Of a stretch of 64,000 nucleotides of DNA, positions 26,284-36,800 are shown one piece after another. Each line of letters begins with the position of its first letter. Position 1 is the first letter of the stretch. The DNA comes from Woeseia sp. Its GTDB lineage: Bacteria > Pseudomonadota > Gammaproteobacteria > Steroidobacterales > Woeseiaceae. The stretch spans positions 3,517,305-3,581,304 of the forward strand of contig JAJFKW010000001.1 of the NCBI GenBank assembly GCA_021773015.1, written 5' to 3'. Under the pieces are notes generated by a model. The model was not told the DNA's origin. It ran no database searches and was given only the letters and a program-made list of their open reading frames with translations. The translations under genes and the position numbers were made by a program.

Positions 26284-27486
26284 TTGGCAGGTCCGCTGAA
26301 TGGATATCGGGTCATTGACCTGACGACTATGATCTCTGGTCCGCTGGCAACGATGATCTTGGCCGATCAGGGTGCGGATGTCATCAAAATAGAAACACCT
26401 ACCGGTGGTGACTTTTCGCGCCATGTGGCAACGCGGCGAGGGGGATTCTCTGCATCATTTCTCAACAACAATCGCAATAAGCGGTCCGTTGTTATCGATC
26501 TGAAAAAGGAATCAGGATTACGGATTTTGCACGAGCTTGCCGGATCAGCAGACGTTGTCATTCAAAACTTCCGCCCTGGCGTCGCTGATCGTATTGGAAT
26601 TGGCTACGCCGAGTTATCGCAACGGAATTCACAACTCGTCTACATGTCAATCGCGGGTTTCGGATTCGCAGGGCCTTATGCCAATCGACGTGTGTTCGAT
26701 CCGCTAATACAATCGTTGTCTGGGTTAACCACCGTACAGGCCGGCTCGGATAATGATCGACCGCGACTGGTTCGTACAATATTGCCAGATAAACTTACCG
26801 GTTTTGCTGCTGCCCAAGCGATTTGCGCGGCGCTTCTCGCGCGTCACAAAACGGGCAGCGGCCAGCACGTAAAGCTTTCCATGATGGATACAATCATTTC
26901 GTTTCTCTGGAGTTCCGACATGGGCGGACATACTTTCGTCGGTGATGAAATGGAACAAGAAGTTGCGCAGAGCTTCATAGACCTCATTTACGAAACGCAA
27001 GACGGCTTCATGAGTGTCGCAGTAATGCGGCATACGGAATGGGTGGGCCTGTCACGTGCCGTCGAACGACCAGAGTGGTTGGAGGACGAACGGTTTCAGG
27101 ATACGGCAGGTCTGGAGGAGCATAAAAACGCGCGTCTTGAACTTACGCAATCGGCGTTGCGAGAGCGGACAACCGCGGATTGGATTGAAAGACTGGAAGC
27201 GCAGGATGTGCCTTGTGCTCCGGTCTTATCGCGGAAGGAGGTGATTCGTCACGCGCAAGTCCAGGCGAATAAAATACTGGTCGAGGTCGATCACCCAAAG
27301 GCGGGAAAACTACGCCAGGCGCGTAACGCGCCAGACTTCTCGGCAACACCCTCGGAGTATCGATTTGGTGCGCCTGTCTACGGCATTGACACCCAACAGG
27401 TATTGGTGGATTTAGGCTATGACGAAAAACAAATTGCGGCGCTTGTCGCTGATGGTTCTGTTAAGCGCTCGGAGACCGAAACATGA
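26284..27486 (+). CDS. Class III CoA-transferase (CaiB/BaiF family)
   Basis: Moves CoA between carboxylic acids through an aspartyl-CoA intermediate. Family landmarks are VIDLTTMISGPLATMILADQGADVIKIE near the N-terminus (written in two parts: the loop is GPLATMILADQGADVIKIE), VVIQNFRPG, and the catalytic Asp in ILPDKLTGF near residue 175. Length 400 is standard. The start is a TTG preceded by AGGAG with 6-base spacing, which is convincing. It overlaps the next gene by 4 bases, placing it in an operon with two glutathione S-transferases. The acyl substrate cannot be predicted. Confidence 0.9.
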   Translation: MAGPLNGYRVIDLTTMISGPLATMILADQGADVIKIETPTGGDFSRHVATRRGGFSASFLNNNRNKRSVVIDLKKESGLRILHELAGSADVVIQNFRPGVADRIGIGYAELSQRNSQLVYMSIAGFGFAGPYANRRVFDPLIQSLSGLTTVQAGSDNDRPRLVRTILPDKLTGFAAAQAICAALLARHKTGSGQHVKLSMMDTIISFLWSSDMGGHTFVGDEMEQEVAQSFIDLIYETQDGFMSVAVMRHTEWVGLSRAVERPEWLEDERFQDTAGLEEHKNARLELTQSALRERTTADWIERLEAQDVPCAPVLSRKEVIRHAQVQANKILVEVDHPKAGKLRQARNAPDFSATPSEYRFGAPVYGIDTQQVLVDLGYDEKQIAALVADGSVKRSETET

Positions 27487-28178
27487 TTGATTTTTACTAT
27501 GCACCGACGCCGAATGGCTGGAAGATCGCCATTATGCTTGAGGAGAGTGGTCTGGAGTATCGTACCCACTTGTTGAGTCTAGGCAAAGGCGACCAATTCA
27601 AGCCAGAATTTCTGGCGATCAGCCCAAACGCAAAAATGCCGGCAATTGTCGATAACGATGTAAAGGGCGATCCGATTTCAGTTTTTGAAAGCGGTGCGAT
27701 ACTGACCTATCTGGCAGACAAGACAGGTCAGTTTGGCGTAACAGATGCCAGGCAACGCATCGAGTTGCTGCAGTGGTTGTTCTGGCAGGTTGGGAATCAA
27801 GGGCCCATGGCTGGTCAGTTGAGTCATTTCGTGAATTATGCGCCGGAAGGCCAGGATTACGGCCACAAACGCTATCGAGGCGAGTACGAGCGTAATCTCG
27901 CGGTATTGGAAAACCGCCTTGCCAGGCAAAATTTCATTATGGGTGACTACGGTATCGCCGACATGATTGCGTTTCCATGGGTCTTTATCGCCAAACGCCT
28001 GGGCGTGCCGCTTGACGAATTTCCACGTGTTTCCGAATGGCGCGAGCAGATCAAGGGGCGGCCCGCCGTGGTTCGCGCAATTGAATTGCACAAAGACAGC
28101 CAGAACCGCGGCAAAGATAATGCGCAGAATAATCCGTTGCTGTTTAACCAGGGCGCAGCGCATTTGAAAGGGAAATGA
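27483..28178 (+). CDS. Glutathione S-transferase, YfcG/Nu-class-like
   Basis: Thioredoxin-fold N-terminal domain (residues 1-85) and helical C-terminal domain. The N-terminus IDFYYAPTPNGWKIAIML puts Thr/Asn near the glutathione sulfur, as in Nu-class enzymes such as YfcG and YghU that have disulfide reductase or peroxidase activity. ISPNAKMPAIVD supplies the cis-Pro, and VFESGAILTYLADKTG the Glu-Ser pair that binds glutathione. Starts within the CoA-transferase stop (ATGA). Context suggests detoxification or catabolism of an electrophilic acyl compound; this is inference. Confidence 0.9.
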   Translation: MIDFYYAPTPNGWKIAIMLEESGLEYRTHLLSLGKGDQFKPEFLAISPNAKMPAIVDNDVKGDPISVFESGAILTYLADKTGQFGVTDARQRIELLQWLFWQVGNQGPMAGQLSHFVNYAPEGQDYGHKRYRGEYERNLAVLENRLARQNFIMGDYGIADMIAFPWVFIAKRLGVPLDEFPRVSEWREQIKGRPAVVRAIELHKDSQNRGKDNAQNNPLLFNQGAAHLKGK

Positions 28179-28179
28179 A

Positions 28180-28878
28180 ATGACCAACAAATATGTGTTG
28201 TACGGTGGTGGTGTCGCGAGGGATGTTGTTGTCCGCATGGTGTTGGACGAAGCGGGTTTGCCGCACGACATTATTTTTGTCGATGGTGTTAGCGGCGCGC
28301 ATCGCACGGTCGAATTTCGCAAATTGAACCCTGCAGGCTACATTCCAGCGCTGGTGACCCCAGATGGGCAGGCGCTATTCGAAACGGCGGCGATTATGCT
28401 GTATCTCGTGGAAAAACACGACATGACCGATTTGGCTCCGCTGCCTGGTGATCCAGATCGAGGGCCGTTCTTGTCTCGGCTGTTTTTTCATACGAGTGAA
28501 ATTCAACCGTCGTTTAAGCGTTGGTTCTACCCGCACAGATTTTCCACTGACGGTGCTTCAGGGCGCGAAAAGGTAATGAATTCGGCGTACGAAATGTTAA
28601 TGGATCGATGGGCGGTGATGGATAAGATGTTGGCGGACGATGGTCCGTATCATCTCGGTGATAGATTTAGCGTCTTGGATATGCACATCGCGATGTGGGC
28701 GACATACGGACTCAAGAATACCGACGACATCATTGAAAAATTTCCGCATGTTCGCAGCGTCGTCGAGGATGTCGTAGCCAGGCCAAAATCGGGCTACCAT
28801 CTTGTGGCGTTGCGAAAGGAGATTACGCACTGGCGCGAGCGTACTGACCACCTCGCCACAAAAACGGGAACCTATTGA
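28180..28878 (+). CDS. Glutathione S-transferase family protein
   Basis: A second, divergent glutathione transferase. The N-terminal domain has LNPAGYIPALVTPDG (cis-Pro) and LFETAAIMLYLVEKH (glutathione Glu-Ser/Thr region), but the first strand is YVLYGGGVARDVVVRM, with no obvious catalytic Ser, Tyr or Cys in the usual SxxC position. The C-terminal helical domain keeps the N-capping Asp segment RFSVLDMHIAMWA. GGGAAATGAA precedes the ATG and only one base separates it from the previous stop. It probably works on the same substrate as its neighbour. Confidence 0.85.
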   Translation: MTNKYVLYGGGVARDVVVRMVLDEAGLPHDIIFVDGVSGAHRTVEFRKLNPAGYIPALVTPDGQALFETAAIMLYLVEKHDMTDLAPLPGDPDRGPFLSRLFFHTSEIQPSFKRWFYPHRFSTDGASGREKVMNSAYEMLMDRWAVMDKMLADDGPYHLGDRFSVLDMHIAMWATYGLKNTDDIIEKFPHVRSVVEDVVARPKSGYHLVALRKEITHWRERTDHLATKTGTY

Positions 28879-28899
28879 GCAGTGACTGGATGTAGCGCA

Positions 28900-29946
28900 A
28901 TGGATACTCAACATAGCAATGTAGAATCCGCACTGCGAATGGGCGTTTATTTGTTGTTTGTGTTCGCACTCAGCGCGTGTAACAAAGCCAGCGATCAGCA
29001 GCAAGAATTTCATGCGCCAAATATGGAGTCGGCGTCACCCTGGCAGCACACGCAATTTGATGAAGGTGCTGATAAATTTACGTTCGCCATTTTTTCCGAT
29101 CTCACTGGCGGCGAGCGCGATGGTGTTTTTAGGGTTGCAATAGAGCAGCTCAATCTTTTGCGTCCCGAATTCGTTATGAGTGTCGGCGATCTAATTGAAG
29201 GCGGTTCGACGGATCGCGAGATTTTGATCGCGGAGTGGACGTCATTTCGCGAACGCGCCAATCAATCGTTGGCCCCGGTTTTTCGCGTCGGTGGGAATCA
29301 TGATCTGACGAATTCCATTATGCGCGAGGTCTGGGAAGAACGATTCGGCAAGCGTTTTTACCACTTTCGATATAAAGACGTCCTATTTTTGGCGCTGGAC
29401 TCGGAGGACTACAATAGCGATCGCCTGCAAATTATTTATGAGGCACGTTCGCAAGCGATAAAGATCGCCGAAGCAGACGGTTGGGACGCATTTGGCAAGA
29501 CCGAATACGCGAAAATGCCGGAACAACGACACGGAGAGATCAGTGCCGATCAAGCCGCGTATTTCACTCAGGTTATCGCTGAAAATAGCGATGTGCGATG
29601 GACGTTCTTGTTCGTCCACAAGCCAGTATGGGAGCGCAATGAACAAAATCCTTTTTTTGAAGTCGAGGCCGCTCTCGCGACACAACCGTACACCGTATTT
29701 CATGGACACATACACGCTTACAAGCATATTGAGCGCCATGGTCGGGATTACATCCGTCTGGCGACGACAGGCGGAGTGCAGTTTGCGCACAAAGCGTTGT
29801 CCATCGATCACATTGCGATGGTGACAGTAGACGATGCGGGTGTTGATATTGCGAACATTCGTCTATCGGGAATTTTCGACAAAACGGGAAAGATTCCACT
29901 GAACGGCGAGTCGCTTTGTTTCGATATCAGAAATTGCGCTAACTAA
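28900..29946 (+). CDS. Lipoprotein metallophosphoesterase
   Basis: Calcineurin-like phosphoesterase anchored by lipid. The signal segment MGVYLLFVFALSAC ends in a lipobox (Cys about residue 27). Metal motifs in order: SDLTGG, VGDLIEG, VGGNHD, FVHKPVW and GHIHAY. The first motif is D-x-T rather than the usual D-x-H, so one ligand differs. I chose the ATG at 28900; a GTG at 28882 is also in frame, and an ATG at 28939 would leave too short a signal. It faces the cobalamin gene across an 83-base gap with a hairpin. The substrate is unknown. Confidence 0.82.
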   Translation: MDTQHSNVESALRMGVYLLFVFALSACNKASDQQQEFHAPNMESASPWQHTQFDEGADKFTFAIFSDLTGGERDGVFRVAIEQLNLLRPEFVMSVGDLIEGGSTDREILIAEWTSFRERANQSLAPVFRVGGNHDLTNSIMREVWEERFGKRFYHFRYKDVLFLALDSEDYNSDRLQIIYEARSQAIKIAEADGWDAFGKTEYAKMPEQRHGEISADQAAYFTQVIAENSDVRWTFLFVHKPVWERNEQNPFFEVEAALATQPYTVFHGHIHAYKHIERHGRDYIRLATTGGVQFAHKALSIDHIAMVTVDDAGVDIANIRLSGIFDKTGKIPLNGESLCFDIRNCAN

Positions 29947-29956
29947 TTGGGCCTTA

Positions 29957-29985
29957 GTCGTGTTTACGGAATGGGGAAACACGAC
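29957..29985. terminator. Hairpin between convergent genes
   Basis: Arms GTCGTGTTT (29957-29965) and AAACACGAC (29977-29985) pair perfectly over 9 bases with an 11-base loop. It sits between the stops of the phosphoesterase and the cobalamin adenosyltransferase, so it could end transcription from either side. No strong T tract follows on either strand, which lowers confidence. Confidence 0.4.
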
Positions 29986-30029
29986 GAAAAACCGGCATTT
30001 TGGATTAGGACTTTTCCAGGAGCAACTAG

Positions 30030-30581
30030 TTAGATTCGGCTTCGATCCCAAATGACTTCTCGGCCATTTTCGTCGCGCGAAAGTTGCCGCGCGATGACAA
30101 ATAATAGATCCGATAAGCGATTCAGGTATCGAATGACCTCTTCTCTGACGGTTTCGTTTTTGCGCAACGAATTCACGCGACGCTCCGCGCGCCGCACAAT
30201 TGTTCGCGCAAGGTGACAGGCGGCCGTTGCGCGACCGCCGCCGGGCAAGATGAAATCTTTAAGTGCGGGCAATTCCGCATTGAAGCCGTCCAACGAGCTT
30301 TCAAGTCTGTCAATAAATTCCGCTTGAACTGCGCTATGCCCCGGAATGCAAAGTTCGCCACCGAGTTCGAAAAGATCGTGTTGGATCTCGGTCAAACATT
30401 GGCCTATGTCCTCGGACACTGTTTCACAAGCCAAAATCATGCCGATGGCACTATTAGCCTCGTCGACGGTGCCATACGCCTCGACCCTTAGGCTGTCTTT
30501 ATCGACTCGGCTTCCGTCGCCGAGACCGGTGGTGCCGTCGTCGCCCGTGCGGGTATAGATTTTGCTCAGGCGATTGCCCAT
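30030..30581 (-). CDS. ATP:cob(I)alamin adenosyltransferase, PduO type
   Basis: Makes adenosylcobalamin from ATP and cob(I)alamin. Family motifs: KIYTRTGDDGTTGLGDGSRV-type N-terminus (ATP loop TRTGDDGTTGL), VEAYGTVDEANSAIG, FILPGG and ARTIVRRAERRV, plus YLNRLSDLLFVIAR at the C-terminus. I place the start at the ATG at 30579-30581 because GAGGAAAGCATAT lies just upstream; a TTG five codons earlier falls inside that site. 183 residues. It stands alone; no cobalamin synthesis genes are near, consistent with use of salvaged corrinoid. Confidence 0.93.
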   Translation of the reverse strand: MGNRLSKIYTRTGDDGTTGLGDGSRVDKDSLRVEAYGTVDEANSAIGMILACETVSEDIGQCLTEIQHDLFELGGELCIPGHSAVQAEFIDRLESSLDGFNAELPALKDFILPGGGRATAACHLARTIVRRAERRVNSLRKNETVREEVIRYLNRLSDLLFVIARQLSRDENGREVIWDRSRI

Positions 30582-30845
30582 ATATGCTTTCCTCAAAACT
30601 GCCGTCTGCTAAATACGCCGAACCTGGTTGCAAATAGTGTAGCAGCTGGCGTTACCGCGGTGCCGCGCAATTCAGCGGTGCGACGTTGAGCGACGCCAAG
30701 CCGCCACGATAACTGCGATGTTGTTGGCGAGCGGAATCGTCGCTTGCGGGATATGACTGAGCTGATTTTGCCCAAGATTACGCCTTCTATCTAAATGGTC
30801 GGATAAAACGACCGCATAAAAAGAACAACGACACTTGGAGAAGTC

Positions 30846-33800
30846 ATGATCAGGGCGAAGTTCGCAATACTGTTTTGGGTTGCTGTCTCATCTGTTTTAT
30901 TCGTCGATAAACATTCCCTTGCAAGCGCCGATGATCTTGCGGTCGTTGATCATCACTACGTTTCGCGGGCCCGAGTTGGCCGAAGTTTCTATAATTACAC
31001 ATACACCATCAGCGTGAACAACTCGGCAGAAGCGCTCGCGAACGTCGTAGCGACAGCGACGAGTACCACTTCGAATACGCAAATAATTCAAGGGGTTGTA
31101 GCAGTAGGAAGCATCAATGCGGGCGCGACCGTACAAAGCACGGAGACCTTAATATTTCGCCAAAACCGGCGTGTATTGTTCAACCCGGACAGTATTGTCT
31201 GGACATTTACCGCTGACCCAGCGGATCCAACCAACACCGCTCCCGTCGCTAACGCAGGAGCTGATCAAAGCGTCGTATCCGGTGCCCTGGTGCAACTTGA
31301 CGGGACAGCGTCCACCGATGGCGATGGAGATGCGATCACCTATGCTTGGATTTTGACGGCTGCTCCCAGCGGCAGCAGCGCCTCACTGTCCGGCCCGTTC
31401 TCGGCGATGCCGCAATTCACCGCCGATTTGCCAGGCGATTACGTAGCGCAATTGGTGGTTAATGACGGTGCAGAGGATAGTGCGCCGGATACCATCACGA
31501 TATCGACGTCCAATTCGCCACCAGTGGCGGATGCTGGTCTGGATCAAACGGCACCTGTTGGTGCAACGATTTTCGTATTTGGCGGCGCCTCGAACGATGC
31601 CAATGGTGACCCGTTAACTTTCTCATGGTCGCTGGCCAGCGCTCCGACGGGTAGCGCGGCAGCCTTGAGCTCGCTTGCCGATGTTCAGACGAGTTTCGTC
31701 GTTGATGTTGCTGGTGAGTATGTCGTTGAACTCGTTGTAAACGACGGATTTGACAATAGTGCACCAGACACCGCAATCGTAACTACCGAAAACACGCCGC
31801 CTGTAGCCGACGCGGGTCTCGATCAGGCTGTTGAAGTAGGTGACCCCGTGGCACTGGACGGCACATTTTCGTTTGATATTGACGACGATCCACTCACCTA
31901 CCTTTGGTCGCTTATATCAATTCCTGAAGGTAGTCAGGCGTTTATCGCCGATGCGATGGCAGCGACGGCCGATTTTGTTGCCGACCTCGAAGGAATGTAC
32001 ATCGCGCAACTCATCGTTAACGACGGCATGGTTGACAGCGATCCTGATACTGGCGTCGTTACCGCGACGGTCGGCAACCAGGCGCCGACTGCAGTCGCTG
32101 CCGCCGACAACACCAGCGTATCTCCTGGTGCGATCGTACAGTTAGATGGCAGTGCATCCAACGACCCGGAAGACAATCCACTTACCTATTTGTGGTCACT
32201 AGCGATACCGAATGGCAGTTCCGCGGCACTAAGTTCGCTGACCGACATATCTCCCAATTTTACGACCGATGTTGCCGGTACTTACGTCGCCACATTGGTC
32301 GTCAACGATGGCGAACTTGATAGCGAAGTTGCAGCTGTCGTCGTCAGCGCGGGCTCTCAAAGTAACACCGCGCCACAACTTGTGCCGATTGGCAATCGCG
32401 TAATGAATCTTGGCGCGACTTTGGAGTTTCGTCTATTCGCAATCGATCCTGACGTTGGTGACACGCTCACCTTTTCACTTCCGTCGCCGATTGACGGTAT
32501 CAGCATCAACGGCGCAACCGGTGACGTAGCATTTACGCCGACTGCAGCGCAACTTGGTACGAATGACGTAACTGCACGAGTAGAAGACAGCGCGGGTTTG
32601 TTCGATATGCTGGCCTTTTCGATTGAGGTCAGGGATGCGATAACTGTTGTCCCACAGAACGATCCGCCATCGCTAGATTCATTCGGTAACCAAACCGTTA
32701 TTGTCGGCGAAACTCTGTCTGTGCAAGCTGTCGGTACGGATACCGATGGGACAGCGCAGTTCTTGTTACCACTTTCACCGGCTGGCATGACGATCAGCGC
32801 ATCCGGCCTCATTGAATTTACTCCCACGGCGGATCAGGTTGGATTGCACGACGTAACAGTGCAGGTGAGCGACGATGTTGGCGCCTCCGTATTCCAGCGC
32901 TTTGTCGTTACGGTCAACGACGTAGACAGCCCGCCCGTAGCATTCGACGACATCTATACAGCTCGAATTGGCGACACGCTCAATGTTGCCGCGCCAGGTA
33001 TTTTGGCGAACGACAACGACCCCAACGGTGACCCATTGATAGCAACGTTGCTTAGTAATTCCACCGAAGGTGAGCTAAACGTGAACGTCGACGGATCATT
33101 TAGCTACCGACCGCCTACGCCTATTAATTTGATAGTGCCGACTCCGGTTAGCGGCAACCTGGCACAACTTGTGGAGCCGGTGCGATTCGAAACTAGCAGT
33201 TATCGAAATGACGATTCACCGGGTTTGGCAATCGACGGCGACCCACTGACGTCCTGGTTTAGCGAAGATGGCGATGCCGCGAATTTGGGTAGTGCGCCGT
33301 TTTATGAACTGGTATTTCCTAGCGATGTGACGGTTACCGATCTGGAAATGGACGGTAATCGCGATCCCGCCGATGGCTTCGATTTCCTCGAGGGTGTATT
33401 CCAATTATTCGACAGCAATGGTAACGAACTATTTTCCAGCGGTAACGTGGCTCTCGCTGCACCGGATAGGGATATTTCGTTCTCGGTTGGTTCTGTGGAT
33501 GGCGTAAAGCGCGTCAGATTCACGGGCACGCAAGACGAATCTTTGTCGTCCGGGTTTTCTGAACTAAGAGTCCTTGGTTCGGCCGTGGTGGAGGCATATA
33601 AATTTGTAGAGGGTATTGAGTTGACGAAATTCGGGCCGATCGATTTTCGTTCGAGCCCGCCAAGAGCAACGAGCCTGTTAGGCGGCACAGAATTTGCCGT
33701 CGATCAATCAGAGATATCATTTTGGTGGGACGAATTCGCCGATGACGTAGACCCCTTCTATGAAATCACCCTTCCCGCTGCAGAAGCGACAGTAAGTGAA

Positions 33801-36800
33801 GTACAGGTGATCGTGCGGCGTAATCGAGCAAATGGACTCCCAATTACTTTTGCGGCACCGACGTCGGCAAGAATCTCGATGCTCGACAGCGCCGGCGCGA
33901 CCGTCTTCGATAGTGGCCTGATGGAAGGACTGGTTGAGGGCGAAGATGTAATTCTTGCGGTTCCCGACGTTGAAAATGTCAGAACCGTCCGTTTCGACTT
34001 CGTAGGAGGCGATTTTGGTGTCATCGTCGGCGAATTCAGAATCATCGGCGATGGCTTTGTTTGGCCGATACGACCGCAGCTTGAATGGTCGTGGGACGGG
34101 TCAGAATCTGCAACGGCTCCTGGTGGCGCCAATTTCGGCCAGGTTTCGGTAACGCCGACATCAGCCGATCTGGATGGCGATGGTTTCATGGAAATTATTT
34201 TTGTCGCTTCAGCGAGCCCTGACGGTGGTTGCTGCTGGCCGGGCTATTTGGTTGTGCTCGATGGGCGAACCGGCGATGAAGTGGCGATCATTGATGACCC
34301 GGCGTTGCAGCTGGACGGACCCTCTTCATTGGCGGTCGGTGACATCGACGATGACGGTCTACCGGAAATCATTGCTACGGGCGTATCCATCCGGGAATTG
34401 ATTGCCTTCGAGCACGATCTGTCGGTGAAATGGCGTAGCGAGGCGATAACGGGAACGATCTGGGGTTCGATAGCAATTGCCAATATTGACGGCGAGGGTT
34501 TGCCGGAAATAATTGCAGGTCGCCAGGTCCTCAACGCAGACGGACAGGTGTTGTGGTCGGGGAATCAGGCCCCGGGTTCGCATAGCATCGCAGCGGATTT
34601 GGACTTGGACGGCCAGATGGAAGTCCTGGCCGGTGCCGGGGTTTATAGCTCGGATGGCACTTTCCTTTGGCGAAACCTGCTGAGCAGTCCGGGTGTCGGG
34701 GTCGGCAATTTCGACGACGATCCGTTCGCCGAAGTCGTTGTGACTGGCCGCAACACCGTGCAGGTATTCGAGCACGACGGAACCATGAAATGGTCGAAGT
34801 TAAGTGGCGACACCGGCGGCGGACCGCCATCGATTGCGGACTACGATGGCGATGGTAAGCCCGAAATTGGCCAGATAGCGTTCCGAACCTACACAGTTTA
34901 TGACACAGACGGTCGGATTATGTGGCAAATGCCGGTGTTGGACGGGTCTGCGTCAACAACGTCGACGGTGTTTGACTTAGATGGCAACGGCAGTGCGGAA
35001 GTCATCATGCGCGACGAAGACTTCTTTAGAATTTATCGGGGTACAGATGGTGAATTGTTATTCCAAATGCAAATTTCCTCCTCGACAGGAGGCGAAGGGC
35101 CGATGGTTGCCGACATTGATTCAGACGGACAGGCAGAGATCGTCGTTGGCTCAACCGAATCGTCTCGGTTCCTGGGACGGACCAAAGGACTATTTGTATT
35201 CGGCGGTTTTGACGGCGATTGGGTTCGTACGCGGGAGATTTGGAATCAACATACTTACCATGTAACCAACGTCAACACCGATCTAACGATACCGGTAGTT
35301 GAGCGCAACAATTGGTTAACGCCCGGCCTTAATAACTTTCGTCAGCAGGGCTATTCGCCGGACGATCTGGACCGGCTGGAATCGTTTACTTACAGAGCCG
35401 TGGCGGCAGGGCAGGAATCCAATACCGCCGCCGTGATGATCGATTCGCAGGCGCCGAATGCGCCACCGGAAATCACCTCAACGCCTAATACCGCAGCGAC
35501 AATTGGTTTCGAATATCTTTACGCCGTTAGCGCATCCGATACGGATTTCGATCCACTGACGTTCTCATTGCCGGAAGGTCCAGGCGGAATGTCAATCGAT
35601 CCGCCAACAGGATTGATACGCTGGACACCAGCTGACTCGGATGCGGGCGATCGTTTCGTTACGGTGAGTGTTACCGATCCAGGTGGTCAGTTTACGTCGC
35701 AGCGCTTTAGTCTTTCGGCGAGCGGTGGTGTGATCGTGCCCGATGTCGTGGGACAAACTCGAACATCTGCAGAAAGTGAGATCGTGGCAGCGAATTTACG
35801 TGTTGGTAACGTACGTTTCTCAGATCACCCGAGCATCCCGGCCGGCTCCGTTGCGTCGCAGACGCCACCGTCAGGATCGATTGCACGTTTTCAGGGCAGT
35901 GTCGATCTGTTGGTGTCCACGGGTGCAGGCCCGGCTGACATTGACGACGATGGCGACGGCTTCACAGAAAACCTCGGCGATTGCAGCGATACAGATCCCT
36001 CTATTTTCCCTGGCGCCACCGACATTGCGGGCGATGGCATAGATCAGGATTGCGACGGCAATGACGCCGCAATACCGCCGGCAGAAATATTGGTAACGCC
36101 GGCAATCTCGACGGTACTGACCGGCCAGACAGTCGCCCTAAATGCGCTCGGTATTTACGACGACGGAACCAGTCAGAATTTATCCGGCATCGTTACCTGG
36201 ACAAACGGCCCGTTGTTCAGTTCGCCAACTGCTGGATCGTTTTCTGTTGGCGCGTCGTTTGCTGGCGTGAGCGGATCGGCAACGGTCGATGTGGTTGCAA
36301 GCGTGAGTGACGATGTAACAGCACCGGCGGCGGAGATCACGTCGCCTTCGGACGATGCGGAAGTCACAGAGCCAGTCAATATCATCGGCACCGCTAGCGA
36401 CGAGAATTTCCTACGATACGAACTTGCTTATGCGGTAGTCGGTGAAAACGAATCCACAGTGTTGGCGACCGGAGCTGCTCCCGTCGTTGACGGCGTGCTG
36501 GGGCGTTTTGATCCTTCAATGTTAATGAACGACCTTTACACGCTTCGCTTGACAGTTTTCGATACTGGTGGCAATGCGCTGGTTTCGGTGATTACGGTTC
36601 AAGTGAATGGCAATCTGAAAGTCGGCAATTTTTCGCTGGGTTTCAATGACCTTCAAGTTCCGGTGTCTGGTATTCCGATTACGGTGACAAGAACGTACGA
36701 CAGTCGAGATAAGCGGTCGGGTGATTTCGGTGTGGGATGGCGGATTGGTATCAGCAGTATCTCTGTAAATTGTACCGATCCACTTGGTGAGGGCTGGTTC

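Noticed and set aside
31100-32340. Repeat-like DNA in the PKD region considered as a mobile or CRISPR-like array
   Set aside because: The periodicity of about 276 bases is explained by protein domain repeats and units differ greatly in base sequence.
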